64,000 nucleotides of DNA from Actinomadura citrea (lineage in GTDB: Bacteria > Actinomycetota > Actinomycetes > Streptosporangiales > Streptosporangiaceae). The position numbers and the translations under genes are program-made. The notes under the pieces are model-generated. The model was not told the origin of the DNA, made no database searches, and saw nothing but the letters and a program-made list of their open reading frames with translations. Location of the stretch: contig NZ_JACCBT010000001.1 in assembly GCF_013409045.1 (NCBI RefSeq), positions 2,232,001 to 2,296,000 on the forward strand, given 5' to 3'. This document shows, in pieces, positions 33,790 through 43,415 of the stretch; the stretch's first letter is position 1, and each line of letters begins with the position of its first letter.

Positions 33790-34610
33790 GCGGAGGCGAG
33801 GACATCGTGGGCGACGCCCCCGGCACCCCGGAACCCGCGGCCGCGAGCGGCGGGCTGATGGTCAAGGCCGAGGCGGTGCACAAGTCGTTCGGGCGGCTGG
33901 AGGTGCTGAAGGGCATCGACCTGGAGGTCCGGCCCGGCGAGGTGATGTGCGTCGTCGGCCCGTCCGGCTCGGGCAAGTCGACGTTCCTGCGCTGCATCAA
34001 CCACCTGGAGAAGATCAACGCCGGGCGGCTGTGGGTGAACGGCCACCTCGTCGGCTACCGGGAGTCGGGCGGCAAGCTCTACGAACTGCGCGACCGGGAG
34101 GTCGCCGCCCAGCGCCGCGAGATCGGCATGGTGTTCCAGCGGTTCAACCTGTTCCCGCACATGACGGCGCTGGACAACGTCATGGAGGCGCCCTGCCGGG
34201 TGAAGCGGCAGCCGAAGGCGCAGGTCAGGGAGCGGGCCGTGGCCCTGCTCACGCGGGTCGGGCTCGAGGACAAGGTGAACAGCTACCCGGCGCAGCTGTC
34301 CGGCGGGCAGCAGCAGCGGGTCGCGATCGCGCGGGCCCTCGCCATGGAGCCCGCGCTGATGCTGTTCGACGAGCCGACCTCCGCGCTGGACCCCGAGCTC
34401 GTCGGCGAGGTCCTGGAGGTCATGAAGCAGCTCGCCCTCGACGGCATGACCATGATCGTGGTCACCCACGAGATGGGCTTCGCCCGCGAGGTCGGCGACT
34501 CGCTGGTCTTCATGGACGGCGGCGTCGTGGTCGAGGAGGGCACCCCCCGGGAGGTCCTGGCCAACCCGAAGCACCCCCGAACACAGGACTTCCTGTCCAA
34601 GGTCCTGTGA
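33786..34610 (+). CDS. Polar amino-acid ABC transporter ATP-binding protein
   Basis: A 274-aa GlnQ/HisP-type ATPase: Walker [11 protein letters not shown]-loop in [16 protein letters not shown], signature LSGGQQQR, Walker [15 protein letters not shown] and switch His in VVTHEMGF. About 30 extra N-terminal residues precede the domain. GTG 33786 overlaps the permease stop by 4 nt. An internal loop after Walker A ([15 protein letters not shown]) is longer than usual. It completes the operon and is followed by a hairpin. Confidence 0.92.
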   Translation: MSGGEDIVGDAPGTPEPAAASGGLMVKAEAVHKSFGRLEVLKGIDLEVRPGEVMCVVGPSGSGKSTFLRCINHLEKINAGRLWVNGHLVGYRESGGKLYELRDREVAAQRREIGMVFQRFNLFPHMTALDNVMEAPCRVKRQPKAQVRERAVALLTRVGLEDKVNSYPAQLSGGQQQRVAIARALAMEPALMLFDEPTSALDPELVGEVLEVMKQLALDGMTMIVVTHEMGFAREVGDSLVFMDGGVVVEEGTPREVLANPKHPRTQDFLSKVL

Positions 34611-34622
34611 CGACGGAGCACG

Positions 34623-34654
34623 CGGCCCGTCCCCGACACGCCGGGGGCGGGCCG
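34623..34654 (+). terminator. Terminator of the amino-acid transporter operon
   Basis: cggcccgtcccc and ggggcgggccg pair with one bulged T around a roughly 10-nt loop, 13 nt after the ATPase stop and 34 nt before the next gene. Confidence 0.6.
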
Positions 34655-34687
34655 TTCGCCGCGCCGGCCGGCGGTTAGTGTGCGTTC

Positions 34688-35656
34688 ATGTTCGCTGTCA
34701 CGGCCACACAGATCGACGCAGACCATCCGCTGAACGGGCTCACGCTGGGGGAGCGGCCCGATCCCGAGGTACCGGACGGCTGGACGACCGTCACGGTGAA
34801 GGCCGCCGCGCTCAACCACCACGACCTGTGGTCGCTGAAGGGCGTCGGCCTGTCCGCCGACCGGCTCCCCATGATCCTCGGCGGCGACGCGGCCGGGGTG
34901 GACGAGGACGGCAACGAGGTCATCGTCCACTCGGTGATCGGCGACCCGGACCGGGGCGGCGGCGACGAGACCCTCGACCCCAAGCGGTCACTGCTGTCGG
35001 AGGTCCATCCCGGGACGCTCGCGGAGAAGGTCGCGGTGCCGCGCCGCAACCTCGTCCCGAAGCCCGCCGAGCTGACGTTCGAGGAGGCGGCCTGCCTGCC
35101 GACCGCGTGGCTCACCGCGTACCGGATGCTGTTCGGCAAGGCCGGGCTCCAGCCCGGCGGGTCCGTGCTGGTGCAGGGCGCCGGCGGGGGCGTCGCGACC
35201 GCGGCGATCGCGCTGGCGGCCGCCGCCGGCCACCGCGTCTACGCGACCAGCCGCAGCGAGGCCAAGCGCAAGCGCGCCGAGGAGATCGGGGCGGACGCCG
35301 CCTTCGAGCCGGGCGCGCGGCTGCCCGAGCGGGTCGACGCCGTGATCGAGACCGTCGGCCAGGCGACCTGGTCGCACTCGCTGAAGTCGCTGCGCCCCGG
35401 CGGGCGCGTCGTGGTGTCGGGCGCGACCAGCGGGCAGGTGCCGCCCGCCGAGCTGAACCGCGTGTTCTTCCTCCAGCTCCAGATCGTCGGCTCCACCATG
35501 GGGACCCGCGACCAGCTGGAGCGCCTCGCGCGGTTCCTGGTCAAGACCGGCGTGCGGCCGCGGATCGACCGGACGCTGCCGCTCGGCCGGGCGCAGGAGG
35601 GCTTCGCCGCGATGGCGGAGGGCGACCTCTTCGGCAAGATCGTCTTCAACCCGTGA
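34688..35656 (+). CDS. Zinc-type alcohol dehydrogenase-like / quinone oxidoreductase family protein
   Basis: A 322-aa medium-chain dehydrogenase/reductase. It has the N-terminal GroES-like domain (KAAALNHHDLWSLKGVG, GGDAAG) and a Rossmann domain with VQGAGGGVATAAIALA and YATSRSEAKRKRA, the basic residues after beta-2 suggesting NADPH. Structural-zinc cysteines are missing, so it is probably a zinc-free quinone- or enone-reductase type. Substrate unknown. It stands alone between a terminator and the converging PadR gene. Confidence 0.82.
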   Translation: MFAVTATQIDADHPLNGLTLGERPDPEVPDGWTTVTVKAAALNHHDLWSLKGVGLSADRLPMILGGDAAGVDEDGNEVIVHSVIGDPDRGGGDETLDPKRSLLSEVHPGTLAEKVAVPRRNLVPKPAELTFEEAACLPTAWLTAYRMLFGKAGLQPGGSVLVQGAGGGVATAAIALAAAAGHRVYATSRSEAKRKRAEEIGADAAFEPGARLPERVDAVIETVGQATWSHSLKSLRPGGRVVVSGATSGQVPPAELNRVFFLQLQIVGSTMGTRDQLERLARFLVKTGVRPRIDRTLPLGRAQEGFAAMAEGDLFGKIVFNP

Positions 35657-35701
35657 CGATGCCGTGACGCCGGGAGGGCAGGCCGTGGCCGGGGCGCCCG
35701 G

Positions 35702-36424
35702 TCACGGCTCCCGGCGGAAGATCTCGTCCCGCAGCCGCTCGCGGGTCTCATCGAGGAGGGCCTGCGCGGCGGCGAGATCGTCGTCGTCCAGGCGGGCCGT
35801 CTTCGCGGCCTTGCGGACGTCCTCGACGAACCCGCGCAGCAGGCGCTCCAGCTTGAGGCGGGCGACGTCCTCGCGGGTCCCGGTCGCCGTCTTCCAGGCG
35901 TCGTCCCAGTTCTGCCGCCACTCCTCCTTCCACGCCTGCTTCTGCTCCCGCCAGTGCTCCTTCTGCCGGCGCCACTCGTCCTTCTGGCGCTCGGTGGTCT
36001 CCTTCCACGCGTCCTTGGACGTGGCCTTGCCCTGGTCGCGCATCGTCCGGGCGGCCTGCGTCAGCTCCTCGCGCAGCGTCCGGACGGTCTGGCGGACGTC
36101 CTCCTGCACGCCGCGCGCGAACTCCTGCGCCGAGGCGGAGATCTCCTCCTCCAGCTCGGCCAGCTCGTCCATCCGGCGCTCCAGCTCCTCGCGTCCCTTG
36201 TCGGTCAGCGAGTACACCTTCTTGCCCTTGACCACCTCATGGGTGACCAGGCCCTCGGCCTCCAGCCGGGCCAGCCGCGGGTAGATCGTGCCGGGGGAGG
36301 GCGAGTACACCCCGAGGAACCGGTCCTGCAGGAGCCGGATCACCTCGTAGCCGTGCCGCGGGCTCTCCTCCAGCAGCTTGAGCAGGTACAGCCGCAGGCG
36401 ACCGTGGCCGAAGACGGGGCTCAC
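35702..36424 (-). CDS. PadR-family regulator with long charged coiled-coil tail
   Basis: A 240-aa regulator. The PadR winged helix is at about 10-85 (LLKLLEESPRHGYEVIRLL, PSPGTIYPRLARLEAEGLV). The following 150 residues are a highly charged Lys/Glu/Arg/Trp-rich predicted coiled coil (KETTERQKDEWRRQKEHWR), much longer than usual PadR effector helices. It starts 4 nt after the DUF4097 stop, forming a two-gene operon in which the regulator probably represses its own promoter. Confidence 0.85.
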   Translation of the reverse strand: MSPVFGHGRLRLYLLKLLEESPRHGYEVIRLLQDRFLGVYSPSPGTIYPRLARLEAEGLVTHEVVKGKKVYSLTDKGREELERRMDELAELEEEISASAQEFARGVQEDVRQTVRTLREELTQAARTMRDQGKATSKDAWKETTERQKDEWRRQKEHWREQKQAWKEEWRQNWDDAWKTATGTREDVARLKLERLLRGFVEDVRKAAKTARLDDDDLAAAQALLDETRERLRDEIFRREP

Positions 36425-36428
36425 GTCG

Positions 36429-37250
36429 TCACTTCTCCATTCGGGGTGTGGTGATCTCCGGGGCGTCGTCGTCGCGGCCGAGGAGGGCGATCGTGCCGGA
36501 CACCGTGTTGACCGCGACCCGCCCCGCGCCGTCCCCCATCCTGCCGGTGACGGAGCGCGAGACGGCGCGTTCCTGCCGGTCGAACGGGAAGGACGTCTCG
36601 ATCCGGCCGGCGGCCGAGTTCAGCGTCACCTGCGCGCCCGTGGACGCCGGGACGCGCAGCGCCACCTCGCCCGAGACCGTGTTCACCTCGACGCCGCCGC
36701 TCCCGGCCAGGTCGACGTCGGCGGCGATGCGGCCGCTGACCGTCCGGGCGGCCAGCCGCTCGACGGACGCGCCCGCCAGGGTCAGGTCGCCGGAGACGGA
36801 CGTGAACGACACCGTCCCGTCCAGGCCCTGCGCCTCGACCGCGCCGGAGACGGTGTTGGCGTCGATCGCGCCCGACACCCCGTCGAGCGTCACCTCGCCC
36901 GAGGCGCTCTTGATGGACGTGCGGGCCGTCGTGCCGGTCACCACCGCGTCCGCCGACACCAGGTTGAGGCTGACCGGGCAGTCGTGCGGGACGGTCACGG
37001 TGATCGCCGCGCGGACCTTCTGGTTGCGCAGCCAGCCGAGCACGCCCTCCCAGAGCTTCTCGTGGGTGACGGTCAGCATCCCCGCCTCGTGCGTGACCAC
37101 CAGCGGCGGCCCCTCGACGCCGCCGATCATGATGGAGGGGCGCTCGTCGGAGGCGAGCACCGACACGCTGCCCGCGATCAGCGTGACCCGCAGCGCGACC
37201 ACGCCGTCGAAGTCGAGGGTGGTCGGTTCGTCGATCGTCCAGCGCGACAT
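36429..37250 (-). CDS. DUF4097 beta-strand repeat protein
   Basis: A 273-aa protein built of short repeats around a VSG core (SASGEVTLDGVSGAIDANTVSG and several more), the DUF4097 adhesin-like right-handed beta helix. No signal peptide or membrane segment is visible, so it is probably cytoplasmic. ATG 37250 follows AAGGGC; the open frame extends far upstream but without similarity. It is coupled to a PadR regulator, a common pairing of unknown purpose, possibly an envelope-stress module. Confidence 0.8.
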   Translation of the reverse strand: MSRWTIDEPTTLDFDGVVALRVTLIAGSVSVLASDERPSIMIGGVEGPPLVVTHEAGMLTVTHEKLWEGVLGWLRNQKVRAAITVTVPHDCPVSLNLVSADAVVTGTTARTSIKSASGEVTLDGVSGAIDANTVSGAVEAQGLDGTVSFTSVSGDLTLAGASVERLAARTVSGRIAADVDLAGSGGVEVNTVSGEVALRVPASTGAQVTLNSAAGRIETSFPFDRQERAVSRSVTGRMGDGAGRVAVNTVSGTIALLGRDDDAPEITTPRMEK

Positions 37251-37291
37251 CACGATGTGCCCTTCGTGGAGAGGCCTGCCATCAGTTAACA

Positions 37292-37327
37292 CGATATGTC
37301 GCGTCCTCCCGAAGTCAAGACATATCG
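37292..37327. promoter_or_regulatory. Probable PadR operator
   Basis: Inverted 9-bp arms CGATATGTC and GACATATCG with an 18-bp spacer lie 42-77 nt upstream of the DUF4097 start. They stand out as AT-rich in a GC-rich background. PadR proteins typically bind ATGT/ACAT-type inverted repeats at their own promoters. Confidence 0.6.
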
Positions 37328-37411
37328 CGTTTGGTCTGAAGGAGAGCCCCGGATGCCCCGAGAGACCGACCGGTGCCCTCCACCCCTCCGGCGCTCCGCT
37401 CCGGTCACCGG

Positions 37412-37588
37412 TCAGTCCTCCTCCTCGTCGAGGCGTGCGAGCCAGGTCGCGAGGCGGTCGACGGGGGTCTCGAACTCGGGGTTCAGGTCGACGAACTCGC
37501 GCAGCCGACCCGCCAGCCACTCCAGGCTGACCTCCTCGGCGCCGCGCCGGTCCGCCAGCTCCTCGATGCCGCGGTCGGTGAAGTACAT
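37412..37588 (-). CDS. DUF6104 family small protein
   Basis: A 58-aa acidic protein (MYFTDRGIEELADRRG..., ending ARLDEEED), recognised as the short actinobacterial DUF6104 family found next to kgd in Streptomyces. ATG 37588 has GGGAGGGA 4-5 nt upstream. It lies downstream of kgd on the same strand beyond a terminator-like hairpin. Function unknown. Confidence 0.78.
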   Translation of the reverse strand: MYFTDRGIEELADRRGAEEVSLEWLAGRLREFVDLNPEFETPVDRLATWLARLDEEED

Positions 37589-37608
37589 CGCGTCCCTCCC
37601 CATGGACG

Positions 37609-37643
37609 CCGAGGGCCCCGGCGCGGTGCACCGGAGCCCTCGG
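37609..37643 (-). terminator. Terminator-like hairpin after kgd
   Basis: ccgagggc and gccctcgg pair at the base, with a GC-rich interior that can pair further, between the kgd stop and the DUF6104 gene. Confidence 0.5.
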
Positions 37644-37659
37644 GTCGATCAGTACCGCT

Positions 37660-40600
37660 CTACTTCTGCTCGCCGAACAGGCGCGCGAGCAGCGCCTCCT
37701 GCTCCGCCTGGTGCAGCTTCGCCGAGCCCACCGCCGGGGACGAGGACGCCGGGCGCGACACCCGCGACATCTTCAGCCCCTCGATGTGGCGCGGCAGCTT
37801 CAGCGCCATGAACGGCCAGGCGCCCATGTTGGCGGGTTCGTCCTGCACCCAGACGATCTCGACGTCGGCCGGGTACTTGGCCAGCTCCGCCTTGATCTCG
37901 TCGACCGGCGGCGGGTAGAGCCGCTCGACCCGCACGACCGCGGTGTCGTTGGCGCCCGCGGCCTGCCGGGCCTTCACCACGTCGTAGTAGATCTTGCCGG
38001 TGGTGAGCAGCACCCGCCGCACGCCCGCCGGGTCGACCGCCGGGTCGCTCTCCGGGATGACCGGCTGGAACGCACCGCCGGTGATCTCCCCGACCGGGGA
38101 CGTGGCCGCCTTCAGCCGCAGCAGCGACTTCGGCGTGAACACGATCAACGGCTTGTGCCGCCCCGACAGCACCTGCCAGCGCAGCAGGTGGAAGTAGTTC
38201 GCCGGCGTGGTCGGGTAGACGACGGTCATGTTGTCCTGCGCGCACAGCTGCAGGTACCGCTCGATCCGCGCGGACGAGTGGTCGGGCCCCTGGCCCTCGT
38301 AGCCGTGCGGCAGCAGCAGCACGACGCCCGAGTGCTGGCCCCACTTCTGCTCGCCGGAGGAGATGTACTCGTCCACCACCGACTGGGCGCCGTTGGCGAA
38401 GTCGCCGAACTGGGCCTCCCAGCACACGAGCGCGTCGGGGCGGGTCATCGAGTAGCCGTACTCGAAGCCCATCGCCGCGTACTCGCTGAGCAGCGAGTCG
38501 TGCGCGTAGAACTTCGACACGCCCTGCCCGAACTGCTTGAGCGGCGTGTACTCCTCGCCCGTCCTGCGGTCGACGAGCACCGCGTGCCGCTGGCCGAACG
38601 TGCCGCGGCGGGTGTCCTGCCCGACGAGCCGCACCGGGTGGCCGTCGATCAGCAGTGAGCCCATCGCCAGCAGCTCGCCGGTCGCCCAGTCGATCGCGTC
38701 GTCCTCGATCATCTGGGCGCGGCGCTGCAGGATCGGCTGGAGCCGCGGGTGCGGGGTGAAGCCCTCCGGCAGGCTGACCTGGGAGTCGATGAGCCGCTTC
38801 ACGGTCTCCTGCGGGATCGCCGAGCCGGCCTTGCCGTGGTCGATCGGGATGCGCTCCTCGACGTCGGGCTTCACGACCGAGCCCGGTTCGAGGGGCTTCT
38901 TCACGGCCTCGCGGGTCTCGGTGAAGGCCCGCTCCAGCTGCTCCTGGTAGTCGCGGAGCGCCTGCTCGGCCTCCTCCACCGTGATGTCGCCGCGGCCGAT
39001 CAGCGCCTCGGTGTAGAGCTTGCGGACGGACCGCTTGGCGTCGATCAGGTCGTACATGAGCGGCTGCGTGAACGAGGGGTTCTCGCCCTCGTTGTGGCCG
39101 CGCCGCCGGTAGCAGACCATGTCGATGACGACGTCCTTCTTGAACGTCTGCCGGTACTCGAACGCCAGCCGCGCCACCCGCGCGCACATCTCGGGGTCGT
39201 CGCCGTTCACGTGGAAGATCGGCGCCTGGATCATCCGCGCCACGTCGGTGGCGTACACGCTGGAGCGCGAGTACTCCGGCGCGGTGGTGAACCCCACCTG
39301 GTTGTTGATGATCACGTGCACGCTGCCGCCGGTGCGGTAGCCGCGCAGCTGCGACAGGTTCAGCGTCTCGGCCACCACGCCCTGCCCGGCGAAAGCGGCG
39401 TCGCCGTGGATCAGGATCGGCAGCACGGTGAAGCCGGCCTCGCCGACGTCCAGCAGGTCCTGCTTGGCGCGGACGACGCCCTCCAGCACCGGGTCGACCG
39501 TCTCCAGGTGGGAGGGGTTCGCGACCAGCTCGGTGTGGATCTTGGAGCCGTCGCTGCCGACGAAGTCGCCGGACGCCCCGAGGTGGTACTTCACGTCGCC
39601 CGAGCCCTGGGCGCTGCGCGGGTCGAGGTTGCCCTCGAACTCGCCGAAGATCTGCCCGTAGGACTTGCCGACGATGTTGGCGAGGACGTTCAGCCGGCCG
39701 CGGTGCGCCATGCCGATCACGACCTCGTCCAGGCTGGCCCCGGCCGCCGCCGAGATCACCGAGTCGAGCAGCGGGATGACCGACTCGCCGCCCTCCAGGG
39801 AGAACCGCTTCTGCCCGACGAACTTCGTCTGCAGGAACGTCTCGAAGGCCTCGGCGCTGTTCAGCCGCCGCAGCACGTGCAGCTGCTCCTCGCGCGAGGG
39901 CTTCTCGTGCGGGACCTCGACGCGCTCCTGGATCCAGGCGCGCTCCTCGGGGTCCTGGATGTGCATGTACTCGATGCCGACCGTCCGGCAGTACGCCATC
40001 CGCAGCACGCCGAGGATGTCGCGCAGCTTCATCGTCGGCTTGCCGCCGAACCCGCCGGTCGCGAACTCGCGCTCCAGATCCCACAGGGTGAGGCCGTGCT
40101 TGAGGATGTCGAGGTCGGGGTGGCGGCGCTGCTTGTACTCCAGCGGGTCGGTGTCGGCCATGAGGTGGCCCCGGACCCGGTAGGCGTGGATCAGCTCGTG
40201 CACGCGGGCGACCTTGGCGACGTCGTCCTCGTGGGTGGCGGAGATGTCCTTGACCCAGCGCACCGGCTCGTACGGGATGCGCAGCGCCTCGAAGATCTCG
40301 TCGTAGAAGCCGTCCTCGCCGAGCAGCAGCTGGTTGATGCGGCGCAGGAAGTCGCCGGACTGCGCGCCCTGGATGATCCGGTGGTCGTAGGTGGAGGTCA
40401 GCGTCATCACCTTGCTGATCCCCATGCGGGCCAGGGTGTCGCTGGACGCGCCCGCGAACTCCGCCGGGTACTCCATGGCGCCGACGCCGATGATCGTGCC
40501 CTGGCCGGGCATCAGCCGCGGCACCGAGTGGACGGTGCCGATCGTGCCCGGGTTGGTCAGGCTGATCGTGGTGCCCTGGAAGTCCTCCAGGGTGAGCTTG

Positions 40601-41352
40601 CCGCCGCGGGCCTTGCGGACGATCTCCTCATAGGAGGCCCAGAACTGGCGGAAGTCCAGCGTCTCGGCGGCCTTGATGCTCGGCACCACCAGCTGGCGCG
40701 AGCCGTCGCCCTTCTGCAGGTCGATGGCCAGCCCGAAGTTGACGTGCTCCGGCCTGATCAGCACCGGCTTGCCGTCCACCTCGGTGAACGCGGCGTTCAT
40801 CTCGGGCATCGAGGTCAGCGCCCTGACGATCGCGTACCCGATCAGGTGCGTGAAGGAGACCTTGCCGCCGCGCCCGCGCTTGAGGTGGTTGTTGATGACG
40901 ATGCGGTTGTCGATCAGCAGCTTCGCCGGGACGGCGCGCACGCTGGTCGCCGTCGGCACGGCGAGGCTGGCCTCCATGTTGCTGGCCGTCCGGGCGGCGA
41001 CGCCGCGCAGCCGGACCTCCTCGGCGCCCGCCGGGACCGGCGGAGGCGCCGGCTTGTCCCCCTTGGGGGCCGGAGCCTTGGCCGGAGCCTTCGGCGGCGC
41101 GGACGGTGGCCGCGGTGTCGGCGGAGCGGCCGCCGAGCCGTTGGCGGCCGTCGGGGCCGCGCCGTCGGCCTGGGGGGTGGCGGACACGGGCCGGCTGTCC
41201 GGCTGGTAGTCCGCGAAGAAGTTCCACCAGGCTTCGTCAACGGAGTTGGGGTCGTCGAGGTACTTCTGGTACAGCTCGTCGACCAGCCACTCGTTGGCGC
41301 CGAAATCGGTCAGCATCGGGTCGGCACTAGTATGCGACGACTCTGTCGACAC
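37660..41352 (-). CDS. kgd: Multifunctional 2-oxoglutarate decarboxylase/dehydrogenase E1 with E2-like domain
   Basis: A 1230-aa Kgd/SucA fusion typical of actinobacteria. An N-terminal E1 helix ([21 protein letters not shown]) leads into a Pro/Ala linker (about 50-110). An E2-type acyltransferase core follows with DHRIIQGA near 300-330, then the ThDP-dependent E1 domain ([37 protein letters not shown]) and the transketolase-like C-terminal domain. It converts 2-oxoglutarate to succinyl-CoA with Lpd, or to succinic semialdehyde, and in relatives is inhibited by GarA/OdhI. The ATG at 41352 is used; no lipoyl domain is present. Confidence 0.96.
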   Translation of the reverse strand: MSTESSHTSADPMLTDFGANEWLVDELYQKYLDDPNSVDEAWWNFFADYQPDSRPVSATPQADGAAPTAANGSAAAPPTPRPPSAPPKAPAKAPAPKGDKPAPPPVPAGAEEVRLRGVAARTASNMEASLAVPTATSVRAVPAKLLIDNRIVINNHLKRGRGGKVSFTHLIGYAIVRALTSMPEMNAAFTEVDGKPVLIRPEHVNFGLAIDLQKGDGSRQLVVPSIKAAETLDFRQFWASYEEIVRKARGGKLTLEDFQGTTISLTNPGTIGTVHSVPRLMPGQGTIIGVGAMEYPAEFAGASSDTLARMGISKVMTLTSTYDHRIIQGAQSGDFLRRINQLLLGEDGFYDEIFEALRIPYEPVRWVKDISATHEDDVAKVARVHELIHAYRVRGHLMADTDPLEYKQRRHPDLDILKHGLTLWDLEREFATGGFGGKPTMKLRDILGVLRMAYCRTVGIEYMHIQDPEERAWIQERVEVPHEKPSREEQLHVLRRLNSAEAFETFLQTKFVGQKRFSLEGGESVIPLLDSVISAAAGASLDEVVIGMAHRGRLNVLANIVGKSYGQIFGEFEGNLDPRSAQGSGDVKYHLGASGDFVGSDGSKIHTELVANPSHLETVDPVLEGVVRAKQDLLDVGEAGFTVLPILIHGDAAFAGQGVVAETLNLSQLRGYRTGGSVHVIINNQVGFTTAPEYSRSSVYATDVARMIQAPIFHVNGDDPEMCARVARLAFEYRQTFKKDVVIDMVCYRRRGHNEGENPSFTQPLMYDLIDAKRSVRKLYTEALIGRGDITVEEAEQALRDYQEQLERAFTETREAVKKPLEPGSVVKPDVEERIPIDHGKAGSAIPQETVKRLIDSQVSLPEGFTPHPRLQPILQRRAQMIEDDAIDWATGELLAMGSLLIDGHPVRLVGQDTRRGTFGQRHAVLVDRRTGEEYTPLKQFGQGVSKFYAHDSLLSEYAAMGFEYGYSMTRPDALVCWEAQFGDFANGAQSVVDEYISSGEQKWGQHSGVVLLLPHGYEGQGPDHSSARIERYLQLCAQDNMTVVYPTTPANYFHLLRWQVLSGRHKPLIVFTPKSLLRLKAATSPVGEITGGAFQPVIPESDPAVDPAGVRRVLLTTGKIYYDVVKARQAAGANDTAVVRVERLYPPPVDEIKAELAKYPADVEIVWVQDEPANMGAWPFMALKLPRHIEGLKMSRVSRPASSSPAVGSAKLHQAEQEALLARLFGEQK

Positions 41353-41468
41353 GGCGGAGATCGCCCTCTTCCGCAGCTCGCAGGTAAGTTCTGAGACGCA
41401 ACAAGGCTACTCGCACTTGCCCCCGCACCACGCCAGCGTGTCGTAACCCCGCCCACACCGCCCCGCCA

Positions 41469-41505
41469 TTGGCTGAATCAGCCAAAGGCAGGGCCGTGCC
41501 TTTGG
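41469..41505. promoter_or_regulatory. Overlapping TTGGC/GCCAA palindromes upstream of kgd
   Basis: TTGGCTG-AAT-CAGCCAA (41469-41485) overlaps a 9-bp inverted repeat ccaaaggca / tgcctttgg (41482-41505), giving four TTGGC-type half-sites in 40 bp, about 120 nt upstream of kgd. It could be an operator array for kgd or, for the longer repeat, a terminator of the AIM24 gene. The rest of the 267-bp gap shows nothing else I recognise. Confidence 0.5.
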
Positions 41506-41619
41506 CAAGATCCACGAACGCCCCTCTGCTTCCAGGCCATCGCCAAATCAACCTCAGCCACCGCCAAGACCACGCGACGCCCCGGGGGGCCGCGATCGCG
41601 TCCGAGGAGGAGAAAAACG

Positions 41620-42291
41620 CTAGTGAGTGTGCGGGGCGACCGTCGGGCCCTCGGAAGCCTGGATGAGGACGAAGCCCTGGCCCTGATAGGCGAGCTGCAT
41701 CGCTTCGCCGCTGCCGCGGCCGATGAGGGCGCTCGCCTTGAAGGTGCGGTTGACGCCGACCTGGAGGCTGGTGCTCCACGCGACGGCGGACTGGCCGTCG
41801 GCGAACGTGGGGGCGCGCCCGCAGTCGAGCATCACCGGGGTGCCGTGTGTGGTGAGCGCCACCCAGCCGGTGCCCTGGAGGGTGGTGTTGAACAGGCCGC
41901 CCGCGGCGATGCCGGCGCCCTGGACGCGCTGGATGTCGGACTGCAGGTGCGAGTCGTAGGCGAGGATGTTCTTGCCGTTGACGGTGATGCCCTCGTTCTC
42001 CAGGTAGAACAGGTGGATGTCGTCGGCGTCGTTGGCGACGAACAGCAGGCCCTGGCCCTTGACGCGCATGAGGGGGACGCCCTCACCGGTCAGGGCCTTC
42101 TTCATGAACTTGCCGATGCCGCCCGCGCCCTCGTAGTCGAACTCCATCTGCCCCTGGAAGGCGACCATGGAGCCCTGCCGGGCGAGGACGTCGCCGTTCA
42201 GGTGGACCCGGAGCATCTTGGAGTTCTGGAGGGCGAAGTGGCCGGGGAGCTGCTGTCCCTGTTCGAGATTGCCGAAGAACTGGCTGCGCAT
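41620..42291 (-). CDS. AIM24 family protein
   Basis: A 223-aa beta-rich protein of the AIM24/TIGR00266 kind: LRVHLNGDVLARQGSMVAFQG, FVANDADDIHLFYLENEGITVNG and the Gly-rich GIAAGGLFNTTLQGTGWVAL are characteristic. Bacterial members are of unknown function; the fold is a two-barrel trimer. ATG 42291 is taken as start because the family begins here; the reading frame stays open upstream. It lies on the kgd strand but is separated by a 267-bp regulatory gap. Confidence 0.82.
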   Translation of the reverse strand: MRSQFFGNLEQGQQLPGHFALQNSKMLRVHLNGDVLARQGSMVAFQGQMEFDYEGAGGIGKFMKKALTGEGVPLMRVKGQGLLFVANDADDIHLFYLENEGITVNGKNILAYDSHLQSDIQRVQGAGIAAGGLFNTTLQGTGWVALTTHGTPVMLDCGRAPTFADGQSAVAWSTSLQVGVNRTFKASALIGRGSGEAMQLAYQGQGFVLIQASEGPTVAPHTH

Positions 42292-42353
42292 GGTGGGGTC
42301 GTGCCTCTCGTGCGGATTACTGGAGGTGCGCCAGCATAACGAGGGAGACGCGG

Positions 42354-43262
42354 TCAACGTCCCCGGTCGTGCGGGGCGGTCCAGTCCACGAGCGGACCCT
42401 TGGCGACGACGCCGGAGGGGTTGATGTTCCGCTGGGTCACGTAGTAGTGCCGCTTGATGTGGTCGAAGTTCGTGGTCTCGCCGAACGCGGGGATCGAGTA
42501 CAGGTCGCGGGCGTAGCCCCACAGGTTCTCGAAGTCGGCGAGGCGCCGCAGGTTGCACTTGAAGTGGCCGTGGTAGACGGCGTCGAAGCGCGCGAGCGTC
42601 GGGTACAGCCGGACGTCGGCCTCGGTGATCTCGTCGCCGAACAGGTAGCGGCGGGTGGACAGGCGCTCCTCCAGCCGGCCGAGGGTGTCGAACAGGGCGT
42701 CGAAGGCCTCCTCGTAGGCGCCCTGCGAGGTGGCGAAGCCGGCCTTGTACACGCCGTTGTTGACGGTGTGGTAGACGAGTTCGTTCAGCTCGTCGATCTC
42801 GGGCCGGAGCGCCTCGGGATACAGGTCGGGTGCGCCGGGGCGGTGGTGGGCGGTGAACTCCGTCTCGAACATCGTGGTGATGTTCGGGAAGTCGTTGGTG
42901 ACCAGGCGCTCGGTCTCGGTGTCCCAGACGCAGGGCACGGTGTAGCGGCCCTGGAACGCCGGGTCGGTGGACAGGTACAGCTCGGAAAGGAAGACGGCGC
43001 CGGTCACCGGGTCGCGGTCGGGGAACCGCCAGCCCCGCTCGTCGCGGATGGGGTCGACGATTCCGACGCCGATAGCGTCCTCCAGGCCGAGGAGCCGCCG
43101 CACGATCAGGGTGCGGTGCGCCCACGGGCACGCGTAGGAGACGAAGAGCCGGTACCGCCCGGGCTCGGCGGGCAGGCCGCTCGACCCGTCCGCCGTGATC
43201 CGCTCGGTGAACCGGTTCGCCTGCCGGACGAACCGGCCTTCCTCGACCTCCTGCACGCTCAT
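42354..43262 (-). CDS. Glutathione S-transferase-like reductase (ECM4/xi class)
   Basis: A 302-aa protein related to glutathionyl-hydroquinone reductases. The thioredoxin-like domain holds the catalytic Cys in YACPWAHRTLIVRRL near residue 45. Conserved RGW.F, DPAFQGRYTVPCVWD and ITEADVRLYPTLARFD follow in the helical domain. Actinomycetes generally use mycothiol rather than glutathione, so the thiol substrate is uncertain. The gene lies 62 nt upstream of AIM24 on the same strand and diverges from the DedA gene. Confidence 0.86.
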   Translation of the reverse strand: MSVQEVEEGRFVRQANRFTERITADGSSGLPAEPGRYRLFVSYACPWAHRTLIVRRLLGLEDAIGVGIVDPIRDERGWRFPDRDPVTGAVFLSELYLSTDPAFQGRYTVPCVWDTETERLVTNDFPNITTMFETEFTAHHRPGAPDLYPEALRPEIDELNELVYHTVNNGVYKAGFATSQGAYEEAFDALFDTLGRLEERLSTRRYLFGDEITEADVRLYPTLARFDAVYHGHFKCNLRRLADFENLWGYARDLYSIPAFGETTNFDHIKRHYYVTQRNINPSGVVAKGPLVDWTAPHDRGR

Positions 43263-43415
43263 GCCCGTCTCCCTCTGAAGTAGGTGAGGACGGCCCGGAG
43301 ATTGGCCCCTGCGGGCGATCCGGGTCCGGGAACCTCGCGGCTACCATAACCGTCGGTATCCAGTGTGAAACGGCCGCGACGGCCGACCTGAGGATCGACG
43401 AGGTGGCGGGGGTCC

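Noticed and set aside
38749..41394. 881-aa open frame antisense to kgd
   Set aside because: Shadow of a high-GC gene: composition is Arg/Gly/Asp/Val-rich with no recognisable domain, while the kgd strand is a well-known enzyme.
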